Shown in pieces: positions 47,405-59,044 of a stretch of DNA of 64,000 nt. Source of the DNA: Cricetomys ansorgei (lineage: Eukaryota > Chordata > Mammalia > Rodentia > Nesomyidae); the NCBI GenBank assembly GCA_026225945.1, contig JAMJFZ010001074.1:1263501-1327500 (forward strand), given 5' to 3'. Each line of letters begins with the position of its first letter. Position 1 is the stretch's first letter. The position numbers and the translations under genes are program-made. The notes under the pieces are model-generated. The model saw only the letters and a list, made by a program, of their open reading frames with translations, did not search any database and was not told where the DNA came from.

Positions 47405-48290
47405 GGGGGTGGGAGTCGAGTCCAGCTCTAGTCCACTCCGGGGTCCTTGGCCTCCACGAAGGGGGATAAACAACGAAGTTTGACAAGTGAGCGCAGTACC
47501 TCACTCTTTTACAGGACCCTTTGGTTGATACTCTTACGTGCTTTAATAAGACACATAGAATACACTTTATGATGATGATGACATGCAAGAGCATTTTCTT
47601 TAATAATAAAAATAAAAGAAATAGAAGTAAGTTAAGAGAGAAAAATTAACAATGTGTACACACTGGGGAAAAATTACAAGACTCCCCTTAAGACAGAAAG
47701 CTGTCCTGACTCAAATAGCAAAACTGTAACTTCTTATCTAGCAGGTGTTCAGGCAGTGTTCACCTCCTCCTGGCTGCAGGCTTCTAATCTTCAAGGTTAG
47801 TTCTAGTGGGTAGCCTTAACACAATAGTCTATTAATGAATAGCTGAATTTTAGGTCTGTGTGCTTGCTACAAATAAAGGGAGGGCAGGCATTCAGGGGTG
47901 AATTATCTATTTGCTATTTCAAGCTTGCTAACATACTGTTGAGACTTAGTTTCTGTTCTTGACTATGGCTGTCTCTATGGGAAGGTCAGCTACCAAGAAT
48001 AATTTTTTATATCTCTATAGAAAGCATGAATAGTATTCACACATGCCAAAAACTTGAAGGCCAGTAAGACTGTTACAATTACTTTGAGATGGCATTGCTC
48101 CTCTCCCAGCCAGCCCAGGAATAGATTTGAGTTTAACTATAAGGCCAAAAATAGACAATATTATTGATGAGAGGCTTTTGTCACCATACAGTAAAGATGA
48201 GAAAGGGGCAAGGCAGTTGGTGGGCTTCAGACTCCCAGCTAAGGGAAAAACCAGGATCCTTGTCAAGCTGGTTACGTCCACAGCCTGGGT
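47405..48290 (-). mobile_element. Long LTR-like element, copy 2
   Basis: Its reverse complement is collinear with 17500-18689 (anchors listed there), including GAGTGAGGTACTGCGCTCAC and the CGACTCCCACCCC end. It is shorter than copy 1. It interrupts the MaLR interior, so it is younger than the MaLR insertion. Confidence 0.7.
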
Positions 48291-49022
48291 ATCATAGGCC
48301 CCCTACGGCTGGGGCCAAATAATCACCCACGATTAAGATGACACCAGCATCATTAAGGCAGAATCTGGGAGGCTGTGGCCTAAAGGGGGGCCGAGGCTGT
48401 ATCTGGTGCTGGTAGCTGAACTTAGTAATGTGTAAGAGTCTCTCAGGTGGTACTGGTTTTGACGGCATGAAGGGGTTATGGGGGGCACTGAGGCTTGACA
48501 CTGTGAGAGGTCAGGAGAGACCATTGGTGAAGATACAGCCTCAGCTGCGGTAGAAGCTCCAGGACTGAAGGGTTCACTGGAGAGAAGTCGAGGCTTAGCA
48601 ACATGTGGCAGAGTCAGATGAGGAGAGCCCATGAGAGGCTGTTGGTGAGGGTGCAGCCCAGTTAGGGTAGAGATCCCAGTGTATTAAAGATGCCAGTACC
48701 GTGGAATGAACACCAAGGACAGCAGCAGGCCTGGAGTGGATCTGGCCTGAGCCTATGAGACAAGCTGTGTGTGCTGTGGGTGGAAGAGCCAGAGAAGTGG
48801 CGCTGTTCCAAGCCTTTTAGAGACTGAGTCCCAAAAGCCTGACACTGAGCTTGGCACTGTTGGACTTTGATTTTTTGCTTTGATCTGATTGCAACTGTGC
48901 CCTGGCTTTTCCTTTTTTAAATAAGAAATATGTAAGTTTTATTTCATGGGAGCCCAACATCATAGAGACTCTGGAATTTTGGAGAGACTTTGGATATTTT
49001 AGAGAGACTGGATATTTTAAAG

Positions 49023-49254
49023 TAGTGGTTCTCAACTGATGGGTCTCGACCCCTTTGGGAGTCAAAGGAGCTTTTCACAAGGGTCACCTAAGACCACCTG
49101 CATATCAGATATTTACATCACAATTCATAACAGTAGCAAAATTACACTTATGAAGTAGCAACAAAAAAAATAAATAATTTTATGGTCGAGGGGTCAGCGC
49201 CACACAAGGAACCGTGTTAAAGAGTTGCAGCGTTAAGAAGGTTGAAAACCATTG
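49023..49254. mobile_element. URR1-type hAT DNA transposon (232 bp)
   Basis: The ends are inverted: TAGTGGTTCTCAAC at the left and GTTGAAAACCATTG at the right. Landmarks include GTCTCGACCCCTTTGGG, GGGTCACCTAAGACCACCTG, ATCAGATATTTACATCACAA and TTTTATGGTCGAGGGGTCAG. It is flanked by an exact 8-bp duplication, TTTTAAAG, at 49015-49022 and 49255-49262, the hAT hallmark. It is non-autonomous, with no transposase. Confidence 0.95.
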
Positions 49255-49864
49255 TTTTAAAGAGACTGAACTTTTAAAGTGTCTGACTTTTCAAAGACTA
49301 TGGGACTTTTAAAAGTTTGAATGCTTTATATTGCGATATTAACATGACATCTTGGGAACGAATGAGAAAGGAAAAGTTGTAGTTGGATAAACGATACGTT
49401 TGTGTGTCAAGCTGACAAGGTCAGTTGTGTTGGCTAGTTTTTTTATCAACTTGACACAAGTCAGAGTCATTGGAAAGAGAGAACCTCCATTGAGAAAACA
49501 CCTCACAAGATTGGCATGTCAGGAAATCTGTGGGACATTCTGTTGATTGATGGTTGATGGGGTAGGGCTCAGATCACTGTGGGTAGGGCTACTCCTGAGT
49601 TGTATAAGAAAGCAGGCTGAGCAAGACATGGGGAGCAAGCCAGTAAATAGCATACCTCCATGGCCACTGCTTCAGTTCCTGCCTCTAGGTTCCTGCCTTG
49701 AGTTTCTGCCCTGACTTCCTTCCGTGAGGAGTGTGACCTAAGAGTTGTAAGGCAGAATAAACCCTAACCCTTCCCTAAGTTGCTTTGTATTTTATCACAG
49801 CAACAGAAACCTTACATGAGGACTTAATTAGTGGTTGGAGTTTAATATTGGTTAAAAGCAAACA

Positions 49865-50110
49865 ACAGCCAGGGATGGTGCAAACACCTTCAATTCCAGC
49901 ACTCAGGAAGTAGAGGCAGGTGGATCTCTGTGTGAGGACAGCCTGGTCTACATGTCTTTAAAAAAAAAAAATCACTTAGAAATACACCTAGCACAATGGC
50001 ACATTCCTGTAATTCCCGTATTTAGGAAGTAGAGGCGGGAGATCATGAACTGGGGGAATTGGAATGAGTTAATAGTGAGTTTCAGACCACCCTTAGCTAT
50101 ATAGACTCTT
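49865..50110 (+). repeat. Two B1-like SINEs in tandem
   Basis: The first (AACACCTTCAATTCCAGCAC, AGTAGAGGCAGGTGGATCTC) ends in an A tract at 49960-49971. The second (AATGGCACATTCCTGTAATTC at 49996-50016, AGTAGAGGCGGGAGATCATG) follows within 20 bp. Confidence 0.85.
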
Positions 50111-50288
50111 CTCTAATTAACAGTTAGTTCTAACAATTAATTAAATAAATAACCTTTAAGTTTGGGGGTTCTAAGCAAAAAATAGAGCCCTTTGATGTCC
50201 CTACTCCACTCCTTCTAATAACTCTCTATTTCTATTTAGTCAGTACATGTACTATAGAAACCAAAGCCCCTGTTCAGAGACCCTATTT

Positions 50289-50794
50289 TGTGTGTGTGCT
50301 CCAGGCCTCAACCTGGGCCTGACCTTGCTAACTCCCCACTCTAAGGGCAAATTATCTCACCGACCAGGTAGCCCTGAAGGCCATAAAGCTATCTTGCCTA
50401 CCAAGCAGCCCTGAAGGCCATACTAAGGGTAATCAGCCTCATCCGGCCAGATATCCATAAAGCTCTCTCTCCGACCAGGTAGCCCTGATGGCCATAAAAC
50501 CAGATGCCTGATCTAATGACTAACTTGCCAGGTATCGCCCAAAAATGTAGCCACTTGGGCACTTGTAACTGCACCTCACAATTAGAAGTTCATCAATTAA
50601 AAACCAGACAACCTCACCTATGTGGAAATCCCCTTTTTCTGTCAATGGAAGAAGGTGTAATCTTCTGCTCAGGGTCGGTCATCTTCCATGGTGCTGACCC
50701 CAGCTTGCTGGTTTTTCTCTGCAGAATAAAAATGCCTTTGCTTTTTACATACATGGTCTTGCTAGTCCTTGGGGGGCAAATTTCACACCCAACA
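50289..50794 (+). mobile_element. LTR with internal triplication
   Basis: It runs TGTGTG to CACACCCAACA, with GCAGAATAAAAATGCC near 50721 as polyadenylation region. The unit CGACCAGGTAGCCCTGAAGG / CCATAAAGCT is repeated about three times at 50360-50500 with degeneration, as seen in U3 enhancers. Flanks do not show a clear duplication and the family is not assigned. Confidence 0.7.
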
Positions 50795-50799
50795 GAACA

Positions 50800-51625
50800 A
50801 GTTTTAAAACTCAATATTATAAAATATAAAATGAAAAATAGTATCTTCCTGTCTCAACACTCAACTTTTCAGTTCTTTTCCCAGAAGCACTTGTAAATCA
50901 TAAATTGCCCCCCCCCCAAAAAAAAACATTCCCACAAAGTTTGATTAAATTATAAGCAAGTCTTTAATACTGGCCAGTGATGGTGGAAGCTGACCAGGAC
51001 CACGTGAAGATTCCTCCCTGGGATCCCTCCATAATGGCCTGGACCATGTGGAAATTCCCCCTGGGACTCCATGATGGCCAGACCACATAGAGGTCAAGAG
51101 TGAGCACACATTTTGATATTTTTTTTTTCTGGGCATCTCCTGCCTACATGTTGCCTGTCTCAGTATTCCCGCCTCCTATCTGACTATCTCCTGCCCATCT
51201 CCAATCAGGGGCAAGCATATATTTTTGAGTCATTAAGTTTGGACCCAGACTTACCCACTTCCCTATTTATCTCCACGCTTGTATATAGCATCCTCCTGCT
51301 GTTTCCTAAACCCACTGGCTGTACCAACTGTACTGTATCTTGATGTTCTATGTGGGGTGAACTCTGGAGACAGGGCCTCTACCTACCTGCTCCCTTGCCA
51401 ATCCTAGTTTTCATAAAGTTAACGACACCTATATAATTATGGCTAGTAAAAAGTACTCAATATACAGCACATAATATATAAAGATATGATTTCCTTCTTG
51501 TTCACTTTTTCTGATAAACTTATTTTCCAATCCTCTCCCCTTCAGACTCCCCTTGGAGTCTATCCTTTCAGTGTATTCTAATCTGCAGCAGGACCCGGGG
51601 TGAGCTTTGCTTGGAGCTCCATTAG
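50800..51625. other. Upstream flank, nothing firm
   Basis: A C8 plus A8 tract lies at 50909-50927. The degenerate repeat AATGGCCTGGACCATGTGGAA / GATGGCCAGACCACATAGAG lies near 50980-51095. No gene is seen. Confidence 0.45.
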
Positions 51626-51630
51626 GTCCC

Positions 51631-52251
51631 TGGTATAGCCAGTTGCTACTGTGTGAGCTCAGCAAGAAAGACAAGGAGACATTTTCATAGATACAAACTT
51701 GCCAGACTTTAGCAGAGGGAACAGCATGTCATGAGCAAGCGCTGTCCTAGACAACTGAATCCCAATCATCTGAGCTCAGATATTTTTGTTGATAAGGAAG
51801 CTCCTCCGGTGCTCTATTGATACAAAATCTCTGCCCCCTCATCCAGGGGCCTATTTTGTATAGTGAAGGAAACTTGTAGCTTAGTCTCATCCCACAACCC
51901 TTTAGCTGCTATCTATGTCACCTTTATGATGGGGGAATTCAAAGCCCAAGGTGTATGTGTGTGTGTGGGGGGGGTGTTCTCCCTTTGTTGCCTGAGACTG
52001 TGGGAGAGGGACTACTACAAGAATTCCTCCAGAGCGACTTTACTCTTCACATGGAGATCTCAGAGCGCAAGCTATTTGAACCACAATGGCTCTACCAGAG
52101 AGCCATGAGTAGATGCAGGTCACAGATTTACATCAAGCCAACACCTGCAGATAAAGCAAACTGCCAAGGCTTAGGCAGCCCCTTCCCCAACAATGTACAA
52201 GCCAAGTGTTTTAAAGTCACGCAGCATAACTAGAAATAAACTTCCCCAGCA
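51631..52251 (+). mobile_element. ERVK-type LTR family, copy 1 (long)
   Basis: It shares GAGCTCAGCAAGAAAGACAAGG, CAGCAGAGGGAACAGCA-type, ACACCTGCAGATAAAGCAAA and the AATAAACTTCC-AGCA end with 63399-63710. It carries about 240 bp more in the middle, including a GT/G tract at 51955-51976. Confidence 0.65.
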
Positions 52252-52624
52252 TTCTAGTTTTGAGGAAGCTGTAATATAATACCAGGACCATGGGGACAAA
52301 TCATAGATGTGGGGGTAAGAATGTTTCCCAGACCAGAACAGACACAGAAAATTGTTAAATTATTAATGGAAAAACAGAGACACAGCAGGTGAATTCTCAG
52401 AGACTTATACCCAGAGAAAACAGGAGCTCCTTTACAGAAGGCAAGGGGCGTGACTTCTCTTTTACGACAGCAAAGGGGTCCTATCTCTTGAACCATTTGT
52501 TTGGGGTCTATATTGAACAGACAAACAATTACCTTACTATCATGCTAAGTGGTAAATTTTACAACATCACTTATCTTCTCTGAGGTTGTCCAGTCTGGCT
52601 ACAGGCGCTGCCCTAATTATCCTC

Positions 52625-52745
52625 AGCTGTCACCTGGACACAGTCTAGGGTCATCTGAAGATCTTAGCTGAGGGACTGTCACGATCAGACTGGCCGTGGC
52701 CATATCTGTGAGGGATCATCTTGTTTGATGATCCCTCACCTGTCA
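52625..52745 (+). mobile_element. MT-type MaLR LTR fragment
   Basis: GTCACCTGGACACAGTCTAG, GGTCATCTGAAGATCTTAGC and GATCAGACTGGCCGTGGCCA follow the start of MT LTRs. It stops abruptly in the palindrome at 52708-52739. Confidence 0.65.
52708..52739. repeat. 13-bp perfect inverted repeat
   Basis: GTGAGGGATCATC (52708-52720) and its exact complement GATGATCCCTCAC (52727-52739) flank the 6-base loop TTGTTT. Confidence 0.95.
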
Positions 52746-53480
52746 CCACAACAGGAAAGGAAAGTAGATCAGACACCCTGGGCCATTAGGAGTGAGGGAT
52801 TAAGTGTTTGAATAAGGAAGAGGTCTCAAGTTTCTGCTAGTCAGAGCTTACTGTTAAAGTCCTGGATTTTTACTTTATTTTTGGCCTTTTTGTCTCTATG
52901 CACCTCAGTTTCTGTAGCAGGATGCTTTGCCAAGAAATCTTTTTTCCTACGCAAACTTCTGTATGGTTACATGCCGCTTGGACTTCTGGGAACTTTGCTG
53001 AGGTTATAAAAGAGAATGTTGGCAGTTGATGGGGCGTTTTGATAGATGATAGTCCTGTTTTTTAGCAGCTCCTGATCTTCAAGCTTCAGACAGTTGAGGA
53101 TAACCAAAAAGGGCAGTGAATATTTCTTTCTTTCTTTCTCTCTTTCTGTCTTTAAGAGGCACCTGCAAGAGTAGCAAAGATTTCTCTCTCTCTATCTTTT
53201 TAGAGCTAAGGGATAAAAAAGGCACAGCGGGAATGTGTTACAAGTAGGGATCAGTTACAAGTTAGCAATCTGTCACCGACTGTTGGGGCAAGAGATCAGG
53301 CATTCAGTTACAAGTTTCCTTCTCTATAATAAAATAGGAGTGTTGGGAAGTTCATACACAGTAAAGTTCTTAGAACAGTGCCTATCCTGCAATAAATGCA
53401 TGGCACTGGTGTAAATTGCACGGCTTTCTTTGCACCCATCCGGCTTTCTTGACTTGCATATCTAATCTGTTCTTACTATT
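52746..53480. other. Upstream flank with CTTT repeat
   Basis: A (CTTT)n run lies at 53124-53154 and a CT run at 53183-53196. Nothing else is recognised. Confidence 0.5.
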
Positions 53481-53489
53481 TTTTGAATT

Positions 53490-53772
53490 CTTATTTATTT
53501 CTGTGTGTATGTATGTTCGTACACATATATGCATGTATGCAGGCTTGCATGTGCCTTGGCACACTTGTAGAGGCCAGAGGACAACTTTCAGGGATCTGTT
53601 CTCTCCTCCTACCTCTTTGAAGCAGAGTCTCTCTTAGATTTCTGCCGCTGCACTGCATACATAGTCTGGGTTACCTGGCCTGCAAGCTTCTGAACATTTC
53701 TGTCTCTGCCTTCTGTCTCCCTGTGGGAGTGCTGGGATGGCGGGTGAATGCTAAACCATCTCCCAGGTCCTG
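53490..53772 (-). repeat. B4/B3-related SINE
   Basis: GTGTGTATGTATGTTCGTAC and GGCCAGAGGACAACTTTCAGGG (53571-53592) are the tail side. B1-like pieces and GCTAAACCATCTCCCAGGTC close the antisense element. Confidence 0.65.
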
Positions 53773-55075
53773 ATCTGTTACTCTCATTTCCCAGAAGACC
53801 AGAGGCCCCATACACCCTCTCTCGTCCTGGATCGTTAGGGACAGAGTCCTCCTTTCAGCAGGTTCTCGGTCTGGTTTAAAGCAATTTAAAAACAGACTCG
53901 GGAGGGAAACTGAGGACAGTCGACAGGAAGAAGAAGAAAACAGTCAGCAAGCTGCTGAGATGACAGCGGTGTAAGCAGCAGAAGGAAGCGGACACTTTGG
54001 TGGTTAGAAGCCAAGAAAACAGCTGCCTGAGCAGCACATCTGTGAGTCGCTGCCCCGGGTGTGCGTGTTGGGAGGATGGGGTGAGAGATGTGTTCAGAGC
54101 CAGTGAGAGGGTCAAGGCAAACAGATAACAGGTCTAGGATTTGAGCTGGTATCCAGGAAAAGGAGATGTAAAAAGAGGAAAGAAGGAAAAAAAGTTAGGC
54201 CTTCTGAGTTACAGCTCCTACAGTGGGCAGGTTTAACAAGAACACTTCAAGCAGCTACCTAGAGGAATATTAGAGTATGTCCCTCATGAAAAGGTAGTAA
54301 CTCCTGTGTGGGGAGTGAAGGGGCTCAGAATGGCGCCCTTGATGGCAGGTGCTCTAACCCTGAGCTACATCTTCAGAGTCCTCCCATCTTCTTATGTCTT
54401 CAAACGTATCCATGTGCTTTCTACCGCCTTGCTCCAGGCACGTTTTCTTTAGGCTGTGAAGTAAAACTGTCTCCTTGACACCCAAGGCCAACTCTGTGTC
54501 TGGCAAGGGAAGCCCCCACTGTCCACATCAAAAGGAATTACCAACCTCTGGCCCGCCCACTCCACTGATAAAGAAGGGGTTTTTGCCCATCACTATCTGT
54601 GTTAGAGGTAGCAGATGCGATTCCTCTGTCCCAAAGGAGTCTCCAACAGGGGAGGTACCTACTGTCTACATCAGAAAAGATGCTATCAGGACGTGGATTA
54701 AGACACTTATACCACAGGAAGATGACATAGATAAACATGCCGTAAATGGCGTCTGGGGAGAAGCTGGCTACAAACCTCCCTTCCTTCTCTCTTCGCCTAG
54801 CATCCCTGTCCCTGGGGCCTGTCTCTATCGTCCCCTTCTATTGTTCGTTGGCTTTCTGGATGTCACATCACCTTTCTTAGTTAACCCCACCCCTCTCTTT
54901 GATAAAAGACATCAGCAGCTCCATCCAGAACCCCTTCCTTGAGCACCGAGTTCCCTTGAGCTGCTGGAGATAAACGCATATCCACATGTTCCTTCTACCA
55001 GACCTTACTGTGCTCTCAGTCTCTATCCAGTAACTCCTTTCCTTTCCAGTTTCTGTCTTCTGGGAGTTTTGTTTT
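53773..55075. other. Upstream flank, nothing firm
   Basis: An antisense ID scrap (GGTGCTCTAACCCTGAGCTAC) lies at about 54345-54375. A 155-codon open frame at 54475-54942 (+) is not recognised. No gene call is supported. Confidence 0.45.
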
Positions 55076-55079
55076 CTTA

Positions 55080-55358
55080 GAGGCAGCATCTTGCAGTGTA
55101 GCCCAGGTCGTCCTCAAGCCCAGAGCAATCCTCCTCGCCTCCACCCCCAAACCACTGAGATTGCAGGCTTGAGTCACCACTGGCTCTCCTGAACATTTCC
55201 AGTTCTTCCTTTTTATTAAATTCTCCAAGGAGTGGAGATGACTCGGTGGTTAAGAGTTCTTGCTGTTCTTGCAGAGAACCTGGGTTCAGTTCTTAGCAGC
55301 ACCCACACAGCCACCTATAACTCCAGCTCCTGCTCCCACATCATCTTCTGCCTCACGT

Positions 55359-55396
<38 letters not shown>

Positions 55397-55441
55397 ATAC
55401 ACATAGACACATGCACACACATAATTAAAATAAATCTTTAA
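55080..55441 (+). repeat. B1 scrap (antisense) and B2/B3 SINE
   Basis: An antisense B1-like piece (GTAGCCCAGGTCGTCCTCAAG) spans 55080-55190. A plus-strand B2/B3 follows at 55228-55441: GGAGTGGAGATGACTCGGTG, GAACCTGGGTTCAGTTCTTAG, a (CA)n run at 55360-55395 and AAAATAAATCTTTA. Confidence 0.9.
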
Positions 55442-55454
55442 AAAATTGTTTTTG

Positions 55455-55612
55455 CTGGGTGGTGGTGGTGCACGCCTTTAGTCCCAGCACTCGGGAGGCA
55501 GAGGCAGGTGGATCTCTGTGAGTTGGAGGCGAGCCTGGTCTACAGAGTGAGTTCTAGGAGAGCCAGGGTTACAACAGAGAAACCCTGTTTCGAAAAACCA
55601 AAACAAAACAAA
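55455..55612 (+). repeat. B1 SINE
   Basis: GCTGGGTGGTGGTGGTGCAC, CTTTAGTCCCAGCACTCGGG and GTTACAACAGAGAAACCCTG precede an AAAC-rich tail, a near-complete B1. Confidence 0.97.
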
Positions 55613-55614
55613 AA

Positions 55615-56880
55615 TATATTGTTCTCGAATTACACATTTTTTCCTAAATTAAACAATAACTGCAAATCTCACTTTGGTCCAGCCTCCTGCATTGTCTTTT
55701 TTGCTCTTAAAATGTCTAAGAAACAAAGGGTGGGGCCTTGGCCTGTCTTCTTCTGGGTCACGGGAGCTATTTCCAAGTCCAGTGCTCTCTGTAGCCTCCT
55801 GCTTATGTTTGAAAGGAGGACTAACCCCTTGGCACAGTTTGCTTTTCATACACAAAGAGAGCAAGAAAGTCGTGTGTAACTCCATGAGTTCCTATGGAAA
55901 GGAATTTTCAAAGAACTTTTTATTTTCAAGTTGAGATAATACAAACAGGTTGCCGAGGTGTTGCCTCGGCAAGGGAGCCGGTGATGAAGAAGAGTTTCCT
56001 TTGTACAATTACCACAGTTACATAGAGAGCGAGCTGGTGATTCTGAGGCTCTAAAATGGTGCTTTACATTTCTGCCTTCATGTTTTAAAGATTCTCCCTT
56101 TAATCCCATCACATTATTAATTTGCCTGGCAAGTCCTCTGTGTATAGATGGTACAAAGGAAAAGACTCTTAGGCAACACTCCAGGGAGCTCAGATCCCAC
56201 ACTAATGAAAGGGGAGGGAGGTGCTCAACAGGCTTTTCAGCCTTGTCCAGCCTCCTGGGAGCATATTAACATCAATTTTTCAGTCCCCCCGGTAATTGTG
56301 AGGCCTAGTCCTGGTGACAACAGTAAGGGACCTGTCTCCATTGGTGGTTCACTGGGGTTGTTAGTTTGGATGCACCAATTATTACTCTAACTCCATTTTG
56401 TTTCTGTGATCTTTTCTGAGTTGCTCTTACCCTAGGTTTATCTTAAAATCCGGAATCACAGAACTATGGTAGACTGTAGGAGGAAGTAAGGCCTCCCTAA
56501 GAACCAGCTGCCAGGATTTAAAACAGGGGCAGTTGTCCTGAACAAAGGGAGTTTGCTTGTCCACACATCTCCCAGAGTCTGGTCTTTTGCTTCCGCACCG
56601 GCTCATCCTCCCGGCAGCACAGAGGTTCCAGGCAGTAGCTAGTTGTGCCCCCAAGGGTGCCCCGAAAAGCTACAGTAGACCAACATCCTAAGACGCAAGG
56701 GGAGATTGTCCCAAGCAGCGATTTCCTGAGGTTTACAAGACTGTGAGAACAGTCCAGCTGAGATAAGGATCAGCCAGACCATGACCTGGCCAGGACTTTT
56801 CACTATTGAGCTGCCCCGACTCTGCCTTTGTTCTGTTCCTATGTGATCCGGAGGCTGCTACTGACCTCCCAAAGACAGCG
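55615..56880. other. Upstream flank, nothing recognised
   Basis: No repeat head or tail, gene or simple repeat is clear. Confidence 0.45.
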
Positions 56881-56884
56881 CTTA

Positions 56885-57152
56885 GAACCACGCTTAGACA
56901 GCAGAGGGAACCACCATCATGATCAGCACCATACTGGACAGTAGAACCCTGAGCTCAGACGCTTGGCGGGTGGGAGGGTTTATTGATTCAGAACTCCTCA
57001 GATGTTCTACTGATAGCAAGGGCAGATCCTGAGCATTCAAACATCCCCCACATAAATCCAACAGCACAAAATGACAAGACCTAGGCAGCCCCTCACCCAA
57101 CGGTACACCAAATAATTATTTTATGTATAACTAAAAATAAATTTCCACAACA
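56885..57152 (+). mobile_element. ERVK-type LTR family, copy 2
   Basis: CAGCAGAGGGAACCACCATC, TTTATTGATTCAGAACTCCT and AAAAATAAATTTCCACAACA are shared with 63399-63710. The left edge is truncated or diverged. Confidence 0.75.
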
Positions 57153-57154
57153 GC

Positions 57155-58600
57155 TGCCTGCCTCACCCCCCCCCAATTATTCTCAAGGAAATGTTGTTGT
57201 TTTATGCAGTCAAAGGAGGTCTCCTGGCCTTATCTCCTGGACCATAAGTAAGGGGTCTTTTCAAATAGAGGTCAAGAGAGCAGCTCATCATCTTGAGCAG
57301 TAATATAACACCAGTTGTCTTCCTGAGACTGGCCATTTGGGGTGAGACACCCCAGCAGCCACCAGGAATTAAATTCTAACTGTGTGACAGCACAAGTCAC
57401 TGGGTCAGGCTCCAGGCCTGTAGGGCCATTAGCCATTTTATTTTGGACCTTTTGTCATACAGTTGGCAAAACTGCACTTTTTAAACTCAGTTTAGTATTT
57501 TCATTTCATTCCCAACCCTGTCTGAGTATATTATAAGCAAAACACATCTAAATAATGCACACATACACTAACATGCACATGTACATATATACACCTATAT
57601 GTACCACATATACACACACACATGTACACACATATAGATACATGCATTTGGTTACACACTCATGTAGGTGTTCTTTGTTATGTGGGCAACCAAAGAATGA
57701 AGGACACTCCAAGGTGAATTTAAATCTCGAAGAGGGAGGGAAGTGTAGCCTTCAGGAGACTGACCGGGAGTTGCCTTGCAAAGACATATTTATTGGTAGT
57801 TACACACACAAAAAAAAAAACAATTTCAATTTAGGGTAGGACAAAGTTTCCCATATTAAAGCCTTTGATCTACACGTTGCTTAAGGAACATGGGAACCAT
57901 GCAAACCTCAACCCCTCTATTGAGGGCTGCGAGTGCTGTTGAGCACTGTGGTTACTGTTGAGCACTGTGAGCTCAATAGAGCAACACTTCCCAGTGCGCC
58001 AGGAATGTCTTGTGACCTGGGTTACTCCGAGCTGCAAGCTCCCTCAGCAAAACAACTCCGTCAATCGCATCAAACAATCACGGTTTGTAACACGGATTTC
58101 TTCAAAGCCCAAGCATGTCTGAAAACAATTTCTCCATATCTAATGATGAAGCCAGATACAAAGACTTCCTAAAATGCCCACTACACACTCATACACTCAC
58201 ACACATGCACACGCGTACACACACGTACATTCCCACTCATGTGCACGTACATACACACATATCTCTCGAACTCTTAAATGTCCTTTCTGAGTAATTCAAC
58301 TCAACTTCCCCTATGAGCATAGAAAGCGCTAGATTCCTTTGGAATGAAGGCAAGAACAACTCACATATTTTGTACTCTCCATTCCATAATTACGGGTTCT
58401 TTTTCACTGCACCTATCTTGGGTCAAATAGGTTGAGACTTTCTTTAAAGAATCCCTCATGCGATCAATTGTGCTTCTGCGACACTCTTTTATCATCTCAC
58501 TCTCTGTAGAGACTACCACTCTCTGCTCCAAGACCCACCTCCCTCAGACCACCCAAGTCAGAAAATAACATTGAAAAATATTATTTATTAATATAATCGT
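57155..58600. other. Upstream flank with CA-rich simple repeats
   Basis: CA/TA-rich runs lie at 57555-57640 and 58180-58262. A direct repeat of GTTGAGCACTGTG occurs at 57938 and 57957. No gene is seen. Confidence 0.5.
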
Positions 58601-58604
58601 ATTT

Positions 58605-58765
58605 ATTTATTGGTTTTTCGAGGCAGGGTTTCTCTGACGTAGCCCTGGCTGTCCTGGAACTCACTCTGTAGACCAGGCTGTCCTGGAACTCACAGAGATC
58701 CGCCTGCCTCTGCCTCCTGAGTGCCGGGATTGAAGGCGTGTGTCACCGCTGTCCAGCAACATAAT
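58605..58765 (-). repeat. B1 SINE
   Basis: TTTTTCGAGGCAGGGTTTCT, GTCCTGGAACTCACTCTGTA and GGGATTGAAGGCGTGTGTCA are antisense B1. TGTCCTGGAACTCAC occurs twice, at 58647 and 58679. A plus-strand B1 scrap (TTGAAGCCAGCCTGAACTAC) lies at 58812-58860. Confidence 0.95.
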
Positions 58766-59044
58766 CTTATTTGTGAGATAGAAACAGAAGGAGCAGATTT
58801 CATTCTTGACCAGATAGTGAGTTTGAAGCCAGCCTGAACTACATGAAAACCTATCTCAGGAGGAAGAGGACGAGAATCAATGTTCACAAATGGAAAAGCC
58901 CAAGACGAAATGGAATAAGTACAACTACCTGTATCCCATTGGTCAACAATAAATAGTCACTGAGACCACATCTATTTACAAAGATGAGGAAATTTACTCT
59001 GGGCTACTTTGGGCCCAAAACCTGGTTTTTAATTTTCCAGGAAA

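Larger units (their letters stand above)
46619..49823 (+). mobile_element. MT-type MaLR element with two LTRs and nested insertions
   Basis: The 5' LTR (about 46619-47036) starts TGTATTTGTTGG with TGCCAACTTGACACAAACC and ends near GAAACAAGGACA. The interior begins GGAAATTGGTTCCAGAGAGTGG (47037-47058) and continues with MaLR-like sequence to about 47350, resumes at about 48300-49022 (CCAGTACCGTGGAATGAACA, GCAGGCCTGGAGTGGATCTG) and ends before the 3' LTR at 49426. The 3' LTR (49426-49823) carries ATCAACTTGACACAAGTCAG and AGAATAAACCC. A long LTR-like element (47405-48290, minus) and a URR1 element (49023-49254) are nested inside. MaLR interiors lack intact retroviral genes and none is seen here. 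Outer flanks show no clear duplication. Confidence 0.85.

Noticed and set aside
54475..54942. 155-codon plus-strand open frame
   Set aside because: I recognise no family or domain and see no splice or promoter context. A retroviral relic is possible but cannot be supported; a protein search would decide.
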